The notes: a model not told the origin generated them from the letters alone. Shown: positions 25,838 through 35,980, counted from the first letter of the stretch. The stretch is DNA of 56,304 nt from CAUPWF01 sp964367905 (GCA_964367905.1 CAYIZP010000017.1:1-56304), one strand, 5' to 3'. Translations and numbers: made by a program.

Positions 25838-26590
25838 TTACTCATTTTCTATCATTTTATAAATCCGTTTCGACTCATTGCATGAAATCTTCATTTGTTC
25901 TTCCGCTCTCTTTATGCACATTTTTACATAAGGTGCATATTCACGTACCGCCTCAACACTAATATGATTTTCATATGCAATTTCCTCAATCACATTCCTC
26001 ATGATATGTTTTTTCAAAATAATAGAATCCTCTTTAACATCCATTACCAACTGATCAACTTCTTTCTCGTGGTATTGAAAGAAATTCCTTTGAACAGGAA
26101 ACCGATCTCTCACAGTCTGCTTTGCATTATCATGAATTAGATTTTTAGTGTCCTCATAGTATTCTCTGATGCTAGAATACCCGAATTTGACAGCGTTTTT
26201 AATCATATTAGCCTTCACAGGATTACAATGAATGTACCTCATGCATGTCCAAAAATAGATTTCTGTATCGACGCATTCGCTCTTGAAACGATCTTGAAAC
26301 ACATGTCCTTTTCTTTTACTTTTGTAATTGTAATATTTAGCGTATTTGGCTAAGAGTATAGCCATAAATGATGATAGTTCTTGAAGTTCTTCTGACTTAA
26401 TTAAGAAGTGAAAATGGTTTCCCATAAGGCAATATGCATATAACTCAACCTCATGTACTTCCAACTCTTCTGATAGAAATTGCAAAAAGCGTTCTTTCTC
26501 TCTTTTTGTATTTAGCATGGATTCTTTGGCAATTCCATGCCCCATAACATGGTAAAATTTTGTTGGACTCTCCCTTCGTTGTTCTCGCAA
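25838..26590 (-). CDS. REP-associated tyrosine transposase (RAYT, Y1_Tnp family)
   Basis: 250 residues, TTG start with AGGAGG 6 bp before it. The HUH motif reads GNHFHFLI near residue 57, and the catalytic Tyr is probably in LAKYAKYYNYKSKRKGHVF near 88. CMRYIHCNPVKANM follows near 120. RAYTs are single-copy domesticated relatives of IS200/IS605 that mobilise REP palindromes. Both flanks carry REP hairpins and a third solo copy is 11 kb away, so gene and repeats look like one unit. The C-terminal 70 residues may be a helical DNA-binding extension. It seems intact. Confidence 0.92.
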   Translation of the reverse strand: MREQRRESPTKFYHVMGHGIAKESMLNTKREKERFLQFLSEELEVHEVELYAYCLMGNHFHFLIKSEELQELSSFMAILLAKYAKYYNYKSKRKGHVFQDRFKSECVDTEIYFWTCMRYIHCNPVKANMIKNAVKFGYSSIREYYEDTKNLIHDNAKQTVRDRFPVQRNFFQYHEKEVDQLVMDVKEDSIILKKHIMRNVIEEIAYENHISVEAVREYAPYVKMCIKRAEEQMKISCNESKRIYKMIENE

Positions 26591-26610
26591 ATTAACCTCC
26601 TTCTGCGATT

Positions 26611-26670
26611 AGGGACAGGGATTTTTTCATTGGGGACGGGGGAAAACGTCAAAAACCTCCGTCCCCAATG
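26611..26670. repeat. REP hairpin next to the transposase (right)
   Basis: AGGGACAGGG is followed by CATTGGGGACGGGGG and its near-complement CCTCCGTCCCCAATG. It ends 3 bp from the glyQS stop codon and may act as its 3' hairpin. Confidence 0.88.
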
Positions 26671-26672
26671 GA

Positions 26673-28061
26673 CTAAAACTTGAATTTTTCTTCAAAGTAC
26701 CCTTTTAGCTCTTCGATTTTGATGCGTTCTTGCTGCATGCTATCTCTGTCACGTACAGTAACTGCTCCGTCTTCTTCTGAATCGAAGTCGTATGTGATAC
26801 AGAATGGTGTTCCGATTTCGTCTTGGCGACGATATCTCTTACCGATGTTTCCTCTGTCGTCGAATTCGCAGTTGTATGTTTTAGATAATTCTGTAAATAC
26901 TTTTTCTGCGCCCTCGTTTAATTTCTTGGATAATGGAAGCACTCCGATTTTAATCGGCGCTAGCGCTGGGTGGAAGTGCATAACCGTTCTTACATCTCCG
27001 CCTTCTAGTTCTTCTTCGTCGTATGCGCTACATAGGAATGCCAGTACCATTCTATCTGCTCCCAGTGATGGTTCGATTACATATGGGATGTATTTTTCTT
27101 TTTTCTCATCGTCGAAGTATGTCATATCTTGTTTCGACACTTCTTGATGTTGTGATAGGTCGTAATCTGTTCTATCTGCAATTCCCCACAACTCTCCCCA
27201 GCCGAATGGGAATAGGAATTCGATGTCGGTTGTCGCCTTGCTGTAGAAACTCAACTCGTCTGCCGAGTGGTCTCTTGCTTTGATTTCTTCTTCTTTTAGA
27301 CCTAGTGAGGTCAACCAGTTGAGGCAGAATGACTTCCAGTATGCAAACCATTCTAAGTCTGTGTCTGGTGCACAGAAGAATTCTAACTCCATCTGTTCGA
27401 ATTCACGAGTACGGAATGTGAAGTTACCTGGTGTGATTTCGTTACGAAATGATTTTCCGATCTGTCCGATTCCAAATGGAATCTTCTTTCTCGAAGTTCT
27501 CTGTACATTCTTGAAGTTTACGAAGATTCCTTGTGCTGTCTCTGGACGTAGGTACACTACATTTTTCGCATCTTCTGTAACACCTTGGAAGGTCTTGAAC
27601 ATCAAGTTAAACTCTCTGATTTCTGTAAAATTATGCTTTCCACAAGTTGGGCAATCAATCCCTTTCTCGTCAACATATTCTTTCATCTGTTCTTTACTCC
27701 ACGAGTCTACACTCTCGTCAAATGTCACACTATTTTCTTGTGCATAATCCTCAATCAGCTTATCTGCTCTAAATCTTTCGTGACATTCTTTACAATCCAT
27801 AAGCGGATCACTAAATCCTCCTAAGTGACCTGATGCAATCCATGTCTGTGGATTCATGAGAATCGCACAATCAACTCCTACGTTGTAAGGATTTTCCATG
27901 ATGAACTTTTGCCACCATGCTTTTTTCACGTTGTTTTTCAACTCAACTCCTAGATTTCCATAATCCCAAGTGTTTGCCAACCCTCCGTAGATTTCTGAAC
28001 CTGGATATACAAAACCACGTGATTTTGCCAGCGCTACTATCTTTTCCATTGTTTTTTCCAT
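26673..28061 (-). CDS. glyQS: Glycyl-tRNA synthetase, single-chain (alpha2) type
   Basis: 462 residues. It charges tRNA-Gly with glycine. Class II core motifs are visible: FRNEITPGNFTFRTREFEQMELEFF (motif 2 region, 200-230) and IEPSLGADRMVLAFL (motif 3). CKECHERF and CPTCGKHNF form the zinc-binding insertion. The C-terminal anticodon-binding domain starts near 360. The single-chain form is the usual one in part of the Firmicutes. No T-box leader is visible in the 91 bp upstream. Confidence 0.97.
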   Translation of the reverse strand: MEKTMEKIVALAKSRGFVYPGSEIYGGLANTWDYGNLGVELKNNVKKAWWQKFIMENPYNVGVDCAILMNPQTWIASGHLGGFSDPLMDCKECHERFRADKLIEDYAQENSVTFDESVDSWSKEQMKEYVDEKGIDCPTCGKHNFTEIREFNLMFKTFQGVTEDAKNVVYLRPETAQGIFVNFKNVQRTSRKKIPFGIGQIGKSFRNEITPGNFTFRTREFEQMELEFFCAPDTDLEWFAYWKSFCLNWLTSLGLKEEEIKARDHSADELSFYSKATTDIEFLFPFGWGELWGIADRTDYDLSQHQEVSKQDMTYFDDEKKEKYIPYVIEPSLGADRMVLAFLCSAYDEEELEGGDVRTVMHFHPALAPIKIGVLPLSKKLNEGAEKVFTELSKTYNCEFDDRGNIGKRYRRQDEIGTPFCITYDFDSEEDGAVTVRDRDSMQQERIKIEELKGYFEEKFKF

Positions 28062-28152
28062 AATTTCTTACCTCACCTTATCTTTTTATCTCATTTTTTA
28101 TAAACCTTTTAATTAATCATCTAAATCACAACTTGTACAGAATCCCAACCCT

Positions 28153-28539
28153 CTATAGCTCAGGTGCAACCAATTCTTTCCCTGTCAAATCGTAAACTTC
28201 AATGAAACCATCACGGTCTTTCAACTTACTTGCGGCTGCTGTTGCCACAATGATAATTCGTTCTCTTCCAATTTGCTGGATGAAATTCAATACTGCAGGT
28301 GGAAATGTCCCTGCCCAAATCGGAAACACTAATACAATTTTATCCTCTGCCCCAGGGTCTTCGTAGGAAATATTGATTTGCTTTGGCTTTTGTGCCATAT
28401 AGCCACCCTTCACAAAATTCAATGGTCCTTTCCAGTTAATCCCATCCTCTATCTTATTCGGTGCTATATCATGCTTACCAGCAATCTCATTTGCAATCTT
28501 CTCACTACGTCCCGTCCTCGAGAAATAATATACTTTCAC
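28153..28539 (-). CDS. Flavodoxin-like protein
   Basis: 128 residues. MKVYYFSRTGRSEKIA is the phosphate-binding loop region of an FMN flavodoxin fold, and VLVFPIWAGTFPPAVLNFI the second FMN-contact loop. It is shorter than classic flavodoxins (about 140) and probably electron-transfer or oxidoreductase related. The gene is transcribed away from the CYTH gene and lies 91 bp behind glyQS. Confidence 0.8.
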   Translation of the reverse strand: MKVYYFSRTGRSEKIANEIAGKHDIAPNKIEDGINWKGPLNFVKGGYMAQKPKQINISYEDPGAEDKIVLVFPIWAGTFPPAVLNFIQQIGRERIIIVATAAASKLKDRDGFIEVYDLTGKELVAPEL

Positions 28540-28580
28540 AATTCACCTCCAGATATCCGTGTTTAAAACATTTTTACATC

Positions 28581-28609
28581 TTTACAAATAAATTTCACAT
28601 GTATATAAT
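28581..28609 (+). promoter_or_regulatory. Promoter of the CYTH gene
   Basis: TTTACA (28581-28586), 17 bp, TATAAT (28604-28609). It leaves a leader of about 85 nt. Confidence 0.6.
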
Positions 28610-28699
28610 ATACTCGAAAAAGGTATGTAATGCAAGCAAAACAAAATTGTTTTACTCGCAAAACAAGAAATGAGATTCAGATAAAAGAGGGGAATACGC

Positions 28700-29152
28700 A
28701 TGGAAATCGAAAGAAAATATTTAATAGAAGACTGTCCAAAGAATTTGAGTGACTTTCCTTGTCGTCACCTAGAGCAAGCCTACCTCTGCACGGAACCTGT
28801 AGTGCGAATCCGTCGTGATGATGACCGCTATGAACTGACCTATAAATCAAAAGGGCTCATGATTCGCGAAGAATACAATCACCCACTCACCGAAACTGCC
28901 TATCTCCATCTGAGGGAAAAAGCAGATGGAACCATCATAAGCAAGACACGCTATCTCATTCCATACGAGACTTACACCATTGAATTGGACGTATTTGAAG
29001 GAACACTCGCCCCATTAATTCTGGCAGAAGTAGAGTTCCCGACCGAGGCAGAAGCACTGAACTTCGTACCACCATCGTGGTTCGGAGAAGATGTAACACT
29101 CTCCTCCAAATATCATAATAGTAATCTTTCAAAAATGACGATGCCCAATTAA
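28700..29152 (+). CDS. CYTH domain protein
   Basis: 150 residues. EIERKYLI gives the ExExK metal/triphosphate motif at the N-terminus. VRIRRDDDRYELTYKSKG and KTRYLIPY supply the basic triphosphate-binding residues, and ELDVFEG and LAEVEFPTEAEA the acidic tunnel residues. CYTH (triphosphate tunnel) enzymes hydrolyse tripolyphosphate or thiamine triphosphate; the substrate cannot be told here. A GAGGGG ribosome site precedes the ATG. It faces the FAD oxidoreductase gene with a shared terminator. Confidence 0.9.
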   Translation: MEIERKYLIEDCPKNLSDFPCRHLEQAYLCTEPVVRIRRDDDRYELTYKSKGLMIREEYNHPLTETAYLHLREKADGTIISKTRYLIPYETYTIELDVFEGTLAPLILAEVEFPTEAEALNFVPPSWFGEDVTLSSKYHNSNLSKMTMPN

Positions 29153-29165
29153 AGGCACCGTCATT
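29134..29165. terminator. Bidirectional terminator
   Basis: AATGACGATGCC and GGCACCGTCATT pair with one mismatch; the CYTH stop codon lies in the loop. Confidence 0.75.
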
Positions 29166-29168
29166 ATG

Positions 29169-30560
29169 TTACTTCTCTAATTCTCGCGCCATCAAGACAC
29201 CCATCGCTGATGCCATCATCAGACCACGAGTCCAACCACTAGAATCTCCTAAGCAATACAAACTTTTAATGCTTGTGTTGAATTGCTTATCCATCTTCAC
29301 ACGATTACTGTAGAATTTCAATTCTGGTGAATACAATAATGTCTCGTCCGATGCGAAACCAGGTACGAGCAAGTCTACAGCTTGAATGAAGTTGATGATG
29401 TTTGTCATCGCTCGATACGGCATTGCCGCAGTAATGTCTCCTGCAATTGCATCTGGAAGTGTCGGTGTGAGGTTTGATCTCTCTAGTTCATCTTGCCATG
29501 TTCTCTTTCCATCCAAGATATCACCGAATCGCTGCACTAGAATATGTCCGTCTGCTAGCATATTCGTTAGCTCTCCAACCTTCTTCGCATATTCAATCGG
29601 CTCTCTAAATGGTTCTTCAAAATTATGAGAACATAGGATTGCTAGATTAGTATTGTTAGATTTCAAATCCTTGTAGGAATGACCATTCACCACTGCCAAG
29701 TCATTATCATAGTTTTCTTGGCTGACAAATCCTCCTGGATTCTGACAAAATGTGCGCACCTTGTTCTTAAACGGCTTCGGATACCCAATCAACTTCGACT
29801 CATACAACACATTATTCACATGTTCCATTACCTCATTGCGAACCTCCACACGAACACCGATGTCCACAGTTCCCGGCATATGTGCAATCTTGTGGTTCTG
29901 ACATAGCTTCTCTAACCAATCCGCTCCACGTCTACCTGTTGCAACCACAACACTCTCCCCTCTGATTTCAAAGGTTTCTTTCTGGGATTCCACAATCACA
30001 CCCACACACTGCTCTTCTTCTATTATAATGTCTTTCGTCTCGTGGTTGAATAAGATTTCAACTCCGTGCTCTAATAAGTATTGTTCTATCTTATAGTAAA
30101 TCTCTTGCGCCTTCTCCGTCCCCAAGTGGCGAATCGGACAATCCACCAACTTCAAACTTGCTTGAATTGCTTTCTTCCTAATATCCTTAATAGCTTCTGA
30201 CTGACCAACTCCTTCAATTTTATCATCTGCTCCAAACTTCAGATAAATCTTGTCCGTATAATCAATCGTCTCTTGTGCCTTCTCCGCACCGATGAGAGAT
30301 GGCAAATCTCCACCCACCTCGTAACTGAGGGATAGTTTTCCATCCGAAAATGCTCCTGCTCCAGAAAATCCAGTTGTAATATGACAATTCGGTTTACAGT
30401 TCACACACTTCTTCGTCGTTGATTTCGGACAACTTCTCTTCTCAATTGCACGTCCTCTCTCAATGATGACAATGCTTTTATCACATCCCAATTCCACCAT
30501 TTCCAATGCCGTAAAAATCCCTGCCGGACCCGCCCCGACTATAATCACATCTTTTTTCAT
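29169..30560 (-). CDS. FAD-dependent oxidoreductase (COG2509-like)
   Basis: 463 residues from the ATG at 30560 (earlier in-frame ATG 30572 and TTG 30584). DVIIVGAGPAGIFTALEM is the dinucleotide-binding motif for FAD. CVNCKPNCHITTGFSGAGAFSDGKL follows, and VATGRRGADWL and the late YCLGDSSGWTRGLMMASAMGV close the FAD site. Members of this group are cytoplasmic flavoproteins of unknown substrate, related to the dehydrogenase superfamily. Neighbours give no hint of the pathway. Confidence 0.85.
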   Translation of the reverse strand: MKKDVIIVGAGPAGIFTALEMVELGCDKSIVIIERGRAIEKRSCPKSTTKKCVNCKPNCHITTGFSGAGAFSDGKLSLSYEVGGDLPSLIGAEKAQETIDYTDKIYLKFGADDKIEGVGQSEAIKDIRKKAIQASLKLVDCPIRHLGTEKAQEIYYKIEQYLLEHGVEILFNHETKDIIIEEEQCVGVIVESQKETFEIRGESVVVATGRRGADWLEKLCQNHKIAHMPGTVDIGVRVEVRNEVMEHVNNVLYESKLIGYPKPFKNKVRTFCQNPGGFVSQENYDNDLAVVNGHSYKDLKSNNTNLAILCSHNFEEPFREPIEYAKKVGELTNMLADGHILVQRFGDILDGKRTWQDELERSNLTPTLPDAIAGDITAAMPYRAMTNIINFIQAVDLLVPGFASDETLLYSPELKFYSNRVKMDKQFNTSIKSLYCLGDSSGWTRGLMMASAMGVLMARELEK

Positions 30561-30639
30561 ATTAATAACCATTCCTTTCCCCAAAATCGCAGCTTTGTAC
30601 CTCTAGGTATAACTTACTATGCCAAAGGTCTATTTCGCA

Positions 30640-31401
30640 CTATACTCCTTCCAACATATTCAGGCTATGAAAACTTTTATCCACATGAAATTCCATGTAC
30701 TGCTTCATGATCCTCTTCAAGTCCTCCAAAACCTCATCACTCACTGCGAATGTGTACAAGTTACCAATCTCGCTACTCACCACATACTGCATCGTATAGA
30801 TCGTAGAGGCATGCCAGCTTAATTTATTCCCTAGAAATCTTTCTTTCTCTAGGCAAACCTTACAGATTATACCACCTCTACTGGGCATAAAGCAAGTGTT
30901 TTTTTCCATATCTTCATAGTTATTTTTTCCACAGTTTACACACTGAAAAACTTGAGGTCCTTCTCCCTGAATCGTCATCACCTTCAACTCAAACACACGT
31001 CGCACCAACTCATAAGGAATCTCATTCTTCACCAACACTCTCAGCGTCTGATACAATAGCTTTAGCATCTCTGTTTCATCATTGCCCTCACGAGAATAAT
31101 AACTTGCAAGTTCTAAAAAATAAAAACCAAGAAACGCCCCGTCTATATTCGTACGTAACTCTGCAAAATAATTCTCCACCTTGGCCTGATTCAATGTATA
31201 GGAATTTCTGCCCTGATACAAGACAAATGTACCAAAGACAAAAGGATTGGTCGCACTGACCAAGGAGCTGTTGGGTCTTCTAGCCCCCTTCGCAAATGCC
31301 GAGATTCTTCCCCGCTCTCGCGTTAGAATCTCGACCCTTCTGTCATACTCACCAATCCCACCTGCTACAAGAATCATTCCAGTCACTTCTATCTGATTCA
31401 C
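30640..31401 (-). CDS. recO: DNA repair protein RecO
   Basis: 253 residues. An N-terminal OB fold (about 1-80) with GMILVAGGIGEYDRRVEILTRE and FAKGARRPNSSL, then helices and a zinc finger CVNCGKN...CKVC near 160-190. RecO loads RecA with RecF/RecR in gap repair and recombination. It lies 60 bp behind era, the usual partner order in Firmicutes. Confidence 0.93.
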   Translation of the reverse strand: MNQIEVTGMILVAGGIGEYDRRVEILTRERGRISAFAKGARRPNSSLVSATNPFVFGTFVLYQGRNSYTLNQAKVENYFAELRTNIDGAFLGFYFLELASYYSREGNDETEMLKLLYQTLRVLVKNEIPYELVRRVFELKVMTIQGEGPQVFQCVNCGKNNYEDMEKNTCFMPSRGGIICKVCLEKERFLGNKLSWHASTIYTMQYVVSSEIGNLYTFAVSDEVLEDLKRIMKQYMEFHVDKSFHSLNMLEGV

Positions 31402-31461
31402 TGTATTTCATCTCTCTTTCCGCACATGATAACATGCGACTATCTGAAATCTATTTTGATT

Positions 31462-32373
31462 CTACTTCCAACCCTCTTGATTATCTTGCGAGTAACCAAA
31501 ATTTTTCATGAGAAAATCACTGTCTCTCCAATCCTTCTTCACCTTAACCCACAATTTCAAGTTCACCTTCTGCTCCAACATCTGTTCTAACTCATATCTT
31601 GCGTTGGTACCGATTTTCTTCAGCATCGCCCCTTGCTTGCCGATGATAATTCCCTTATGCGAATCTCTTTCGCAGATAATCGTGGCGTCGATTTGTGCAA
31701 TCTTCTTCGTAATCTTCATTGCATCGATGACTACTGCAATCCCATGAGGAATCTCTTCATTCAAGGCATGCAATGCTTTCTCACGAATCACCTCCGCTGT
31801 CACTTGACGCATCGGCTGATCCGTCACCGTATCTTCATCATAGAACTGTGGTCCATATGGAAGATATTGGAAGATTACCTTCTCCAACTCTGCCGTATTC
31901 TCCCCACTTCGTGCCGATACTGGGACAATGGCTGCAAATTCAAATCGCTTGCTATAGGTATCGATGAACTTTAGAACTTCATCCTTTTGCACCATATCAA
32001 TTTTATTAATCACTAACACTACTGGTGTATTTACCTTCTGTAATTTCTCAATGATGTGTTGCTCTCCAGCTCCAATAAAGGTGCTCGGCTCGACAAGCCA
32101 CAGAATCACATCCACCTCTTTTAGGGTTCGTTCTGCAACATTCACCATGTATTCGCCTAACTTGTTCTTTGCCTTATGAATCCCTGGTGTGTCCACGAAT
32201 ACAACCTGACCCTCATCACGAGTCAATACGGTTTGAATCCGATTTCTCGTAGTCTGAGCTTTATTCGATGTAATCGCGATCTTCTGTCCGATCAAATGAT
32301 TCATCAAAGTGGATTTCCCCACATTAGGCCTTCCTATTAAAGTTACAAAACCAGATTTATAATTATTTTCCAT
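31462..32373 (-). CDS. era: GTPase Era
   Basis: 303 residues, full length. GRPNVGKS (14-21), DTPG (near 60) and NKID (near 122) are the GTPase boxes. The KH domain near the C-terminus has IIGKQGAMLKKIG. Era binds 16S rRNA and takes part in 30S assembly. It precedes recO and follows the M16 peptidase, probably all one transcript. Confidence 0.97.
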   Translation of the reverse strand: MENNYKSGFVTLIGRPNVGKSTLMNHLIGQKIAITSNKAQTTRNRIQTVLTRDEGQVVFVDTPGIHKAKNKLGEYMVNVAERTLKEVDVILWLVEPSTFIGAGEQHIIEKLQKVNTPVVLVINKIDMVQKDEVLKFIDTYSKRFEFAAIVPVSARSGENTAELEKVIFQYLPYGPQFYDEDTVTDQPMRQVTAEVIREKALHALNEEIPHGIAVVIDAMKITKKIAQIDATIICERDSHKGIIIGKQGAMLKKIGTNARYELEQMLEQKVNLKLWVKVKKDWRDSDFLMKNFGYSQDNQEGWK

Positions 32374-32405
32374 TTTATCACTATCCTCATATGTGCTTTC
32401 TGTAC

Positions 32406-35336
32406 TTAGAACAAATCCTTGATCTCATCAAATAGGTCTTTGTTCTGCTCTATCTTCTCTTCACTACCTATGACGCAGATGCTTCTCTCGTCTAGAATGG
32501 CTTTCACAACCTTGGACAATGCACGAATGTCCGCATTGGTTGCCTCTAGTATCTGCATCCGCTCTTTCCTCAGCATCTCCTCATTGATATGATTCAAGTG
32601 CAAGTTAAGAGAACGCTCTCCCTTCGTTGCTGGAGTCATCGGCTGATCCACACTACTAATCGCACCGATGATAAACTTCGTAATCTCCTCTTCACTAGCC
32701 TCGAAATTCTCTAGATATTCTACAACTCCCTCATAGATGTCCATCGTTTCTCTCAAGTTTGGATCACGATAGGAAGTGAAATATCCCTCTCCAATGCGAT
32801 TGAAGCCACTCATACAACCATAAGCTCCACCTTTTACCCTTACATTCTGCCATAAATACTCATAACTTAATACGACTCTAAGAATCTGCAACGCGCCTGT
32901 ATAGTCGATGCCCTTATCGACGAAATTCCCAGTTCTCGCAACATACTGCACCTTCGAAGCTGTCTTAAACCCTTCGTTTTTCTGCTTAATTGCAAGTTCA
33001 TACGGATGATTGTTCTGATTATTCTCATAGAGAGCCGTCTTCATCATACTTACTAGAGACTGAACCACTTCTTTGCCGTCATTTCCAGCCGTGTAACTAA
33101 TCATCATATTTTTCTCATTGAATACGAGACTCGCCACTAGATGAATCTTATCTGAAATTTCATCTGATTTCTCTTCAAACTCATCAATCAGTCCACACAC
33201 AAATTTATAAAAGCTAATGCCATTTGTCATATCCTTGAACTTCGAGATTACAGAGTGGTAGGAATTCGCTCGTGCAACTGCCAACGTGTGCCCAGCCGAT
33301 TGAAACTTGGCCTGCATTCTTGATTTCATCATATCAAGAATCTCTTTCAACCTCTTCTTATCCTCGAATTTGGTAGAACTCAGCATCTCCATCATAAATT
33401 CTACTGCCTTTGGCAATTTCTCATACAATGCTTTCGCCTTAATATCTAATGTCGCCTTATATTTCTTATCTTGAATCGCCGTTACATCTGGATAAATCTC
33501 CAAATTGCTATAGATTCCACCTGTATGCACATTGATTTCATTGAACAACTCTCCATACTCGTAGTTGGCCGTGTCCATCATTCCTAGAGCCGCTTGCAAA
33601 ATCCCCAGATATGGTATCAACTCTGTCGGAACATTCTTCACATCAAACAAAAAGTCAAGATAACCGATTCCATTGGTCTCCACGCCATGATACAACACCG
33701 TTGTTCCATCCACTTGCATTTCTTCATTATAGATTGGAGCCACTTCTTTGGATATGTCCTCTCGCTTCAATACCGGCAGAGTCTTCACTGCTTCCTCACT
33801 ACTCGGAGTATCCTGATAGTTCTCCAGTTGTTTTGTACCTTCAACTAAAGCATCTCTCTCTACTTCTGATAATCCTGCCTTATATGCTTGCAATTTCTCA
33901 CGCAATTCGTTATCCAAACGTGCCGTACGCCCCTTCTCTGGCGAAACAACCACAATCGCACCATGGGTATTATCTAACAAATACTGCTGAATGAGTGACT
34001 CGAAATACCCACTCGAAATACTCTGCTTCAGCTCTGCAAAAATATCAAGAATCTCTATCGCATTAAACGGCTGCATATCATCATATAACCAACTGTCAAA
34101 CAAGTTCAGTCCATACATCAATCCTGTCGGATATCGTCCAAAATCCGCCTCTCTAAAATGGAACTCGATATAATTAAGTCCCGCCTCCAGAGAAGTCTTA
34201 TTGATTCCATGTTCAACCAAATCCTTCAATGTCTTCTCTATCGTTTCAATAAACATTGCTTTTTGCTCTAGATTAGCATTTTTTGCAACAATCGTAAAAA
34301 ATGGCTGATAAACACCATCATCGAAAGAACCGAGAACATCTTTCCCTATCTTCGCATCAATCAAAGCCTTCTTGAGTGGTGCTCCTGGTGCCGACAACAA
34401 GGCATAATCCAATACCTCAAACGCTGTCACTAGTTTCTTGTCGAGTGCCGACCCGATTACCTTATTCCATGATAAGTAGGTATTGTCCTCTTCCGATTCA
34501 TTGCTAACGATGGAATATTTCACTTCTTTTTCTACCATTGCAGCAAATGGCTCTTGGAACTCAATCTGCGAATCAATCTGCTTCTCATCAAAATTACTCA
34601 AATATGTTTCGTCCAACCATTGTAACTTTTCTTCCATATCGGCATTTCCATAGAGATAGATGTAGCTATTCGATGGATGATAATACGTTGCGTGAAAATC
34701 CAAAAACTGCTCATAGGTTAAATCTGGAATAAATTCTGGGTCTCCCCCCGATTCATTTGCATAAGCCGTATCAGGAAATAACGCATTTAGAATCATTCGG
34801 TCCAATACTCCATCTGGAGATGAGAATGCACCCTTCATCTCATTGTAAACCACCCCATTATACTCTAAATCCGCATCCACATTTTCCAACTTATAGTTCC
34901 AGCCCTCTTGTCGGAATATCTCTTCATACTCATAGATATTCGGATACAAAACCGCATCCATGTACACATGCATCAGATTCTGAAAGTCCTTTTCATTGCA
35001 GCTTGCAACGGGATAAACCGTCTTGTCTGGATAAGTCATCGCATTTAAAAATGTATTCAACGACCCCTTCGCCAACTCTACAAACGGGTCTTTTAATGGG
35101 AAATTCTTGGACCCACACAAAACCGAATGCTCTAAAATATGTGGCAATCCTGTACTATCCTCTGGTGGTGTTCGAAATCCAATTGCAAAAACCTTGTTCT
35201 CATCCTCATTCTCAATCACAACTACTCTTGCCCCGCTCTTATTATGTCTCAACAGGTACCCCTTGGATTGGATGTCCTCCAACTCCTTTTCTTGCACTGT
35301 CGTATACTGTGTTATGTTGTTTGAATTCATATTCAA
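32406..35336 (-). CDS. M16C metallopeptidase (PreP/insulinase family)
   Basis: 976 residues. The inverted zinc motif HILEH is at 66-70, with a further Glu in the helix after it. Four M16-type domains follow, as in PreP/cym1-like enzymes. It degrades small unfolded peptides in the cytoplasm or is membrane-bound; no signal peptide is seen. AAGGAG lies 6 bp before the TTG at 35336 and 12 bp before an ATG at 35330, so either may be used. It starts the transcript with era and recO. Confidence 0.93.
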   Translation of the reverse strand: MNMNSNNITQYTTVQEKELEDIQSKGYLLRHNKSGARVVVIENEDENKVFAIGFRTPPEDSTGLPHILEHSVLCGSKNFPLKDPFVELAKGSLNTFLNAMTYPDKTVYPVASCNEKDFQNLMHVYMDAVLYPNIYEYEEIFRQEGWNYKLENVDADLEYNGVVYNEMKGAFSSPDGVLDRMILNALFPDTAYANESGGDPEFIPDLTYEQFLDFHATYYHPSNSYIYLYGNADMEEKLQWLDETYLSNFDEKQIDSQIEFQEPFAAMVEKEVKYSIVSNESEEDNTYLSWNKVIGSALDKKLVTAFEVLDYALLSAPGAPLKKALIDAKIGKDVLGSFDDGVYQPFFTIVAKNANLEQKAMFIETIEKTLKDLVEHGINKTSLEAGLNYIEFHFREADFGRYPTGLMYGLNLFDSWLYDDMQPFNAIEILDIFAELKQSISSGYFESLIQQYLLDNTHGAIVVVSPEKGRTARLDNELREKLQAYKAGLSEVERDALVEGTKQLENYQDTPSSEEAVKTLPVLKREDISKEVAPIYNEEMQVDGTTVLYHGVETNGIGYLDFLFDVKNVPTELIPYLGILQAALGMMDTANYEYGELFNEINVHTGGIYSNLEIYPDVTAIQDKKYKATLDIKAKALYEKLPKAVEFMMEMLSSTKFEDKKRLKEILDMMKSRMQAKFQSAGHTLAVARANSYHSVISKFKDMTNGISFYKFVCGLIDEFEEKSDEISDKIHLVASLVFNEKNMMISYTAGNDGKEVVQSLVSMMKTALYENNQNNHPYELAIKQKNEGFKTASKVQYVARTGNFVDKGIDYTGALQILRVVLSYEYLWQNVRVKGGAYGCMSGFNRIGEGYFTSYRDPNLRETMDIYEGVVEYLENFEASEEEITKFIIGAISSVDQPMTPATKGERSLNLHLNHINEEMLRKERMQILEATNADIRALSKVVKAILDERSICVIGSEEKIEQNKDLFDEIKDLF

Positions 35337-35403
35337 TCTAGTCTCCTTATTTTTATTTTTGCAATTCCACTATCTAGTATAACCAGTTTCTTAAACTACA
35401 CTA

Positions 35404-35928
35404 CTACTTCGCAATACTAATTTCTACTTCTTCCGCCACAGACTCACCCTCGAGACACTTCACAATCTCCAAGGCAAAATCAAGCGTAGCACCCATGGCC
35501 TCGCCTGTAATATAATTTTCTTCCCTCACAACCTTGCCACCTACATAATTCGGCAATTCGTCCTTCAATGCTGGAAACACGGTACATTTCGCATTAATCC
35601 CTAACCCATATAGCACCTTTGGAGCTGCACAAATCGCACAAACTAGCTTTTTCATCGCATACAAATCCACGAATAAATCACATGCGCCCTTGCACTCTAG
35701 AATATTTGAAACACCTGGACCACCTGGCAATATCACCGCCTCTGCATCTTGAAAATCACATTCCGCATACAACTTATCTGCTATCACATAAACTTGAGTA
35801 GAACTTAACACTTCCTTTGACGAAGTAATCGATACCGTCGTAACATCAACCTTCGCCCTCCGCAGAACATCTACGGTTCCTAATGCTTCCACTAACTCAA
35901 AATCCTGAACTAAAAATACATATACCAT
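35404..35928 (-). CDS. DJ-1/PfpI family protein
   Basis: 174 residues. EAVILPGGPGVSN and VCAICAAPKVLYGLG give the nucleophile elbow Cys of the class I glutaminase fold; ENYITGEAMGATLDFALEIV is the conserved end. DJ-1 proteins are deglycases or chaperones in different species; no catalytic claim is made here. It is transcribed away from hydE. Confidence 0.88.
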   Translation of the reverse strand: MVYVFLVQDFELVEALGTVDVLRRAKVDVTTVSITSSKEVLSSTQVYVIADKLYAECDFQDAEAVILPGGPGVSNILECKGACDLFVDLYAMKKLVCAICAAPKVLYGLGINAKCTVFPALKDELPNYVGGKVVREENYITGEAMGATLDFALEIVKCLEGESVAEEVEISIAK

Positions 35929-35952
35929 AATGATATTTCCTCCTGTATCGTT

Positions 35953-35980
35953 TCATTGTACCAAAAAATGGATACAATGA
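35953..35980. promoter_or_regulatory. Inverted repeat between divergent genes
   Basis: TCATTGTA (35953-35960) and TACAATGA (35973-35980) form a perfect 8-bp palindrome arms pair, followed by CAATGA. It lies 10 bp before the hydE -35 box and may bind a regulator. Confidence 0.4.

Noticed and set aside
28062..28152. T-box leader of glyQS
   Set aside because: The gap is only 91 bp with no specifier loop or T-box core sequence; the valS leader was rejected for the same reason.
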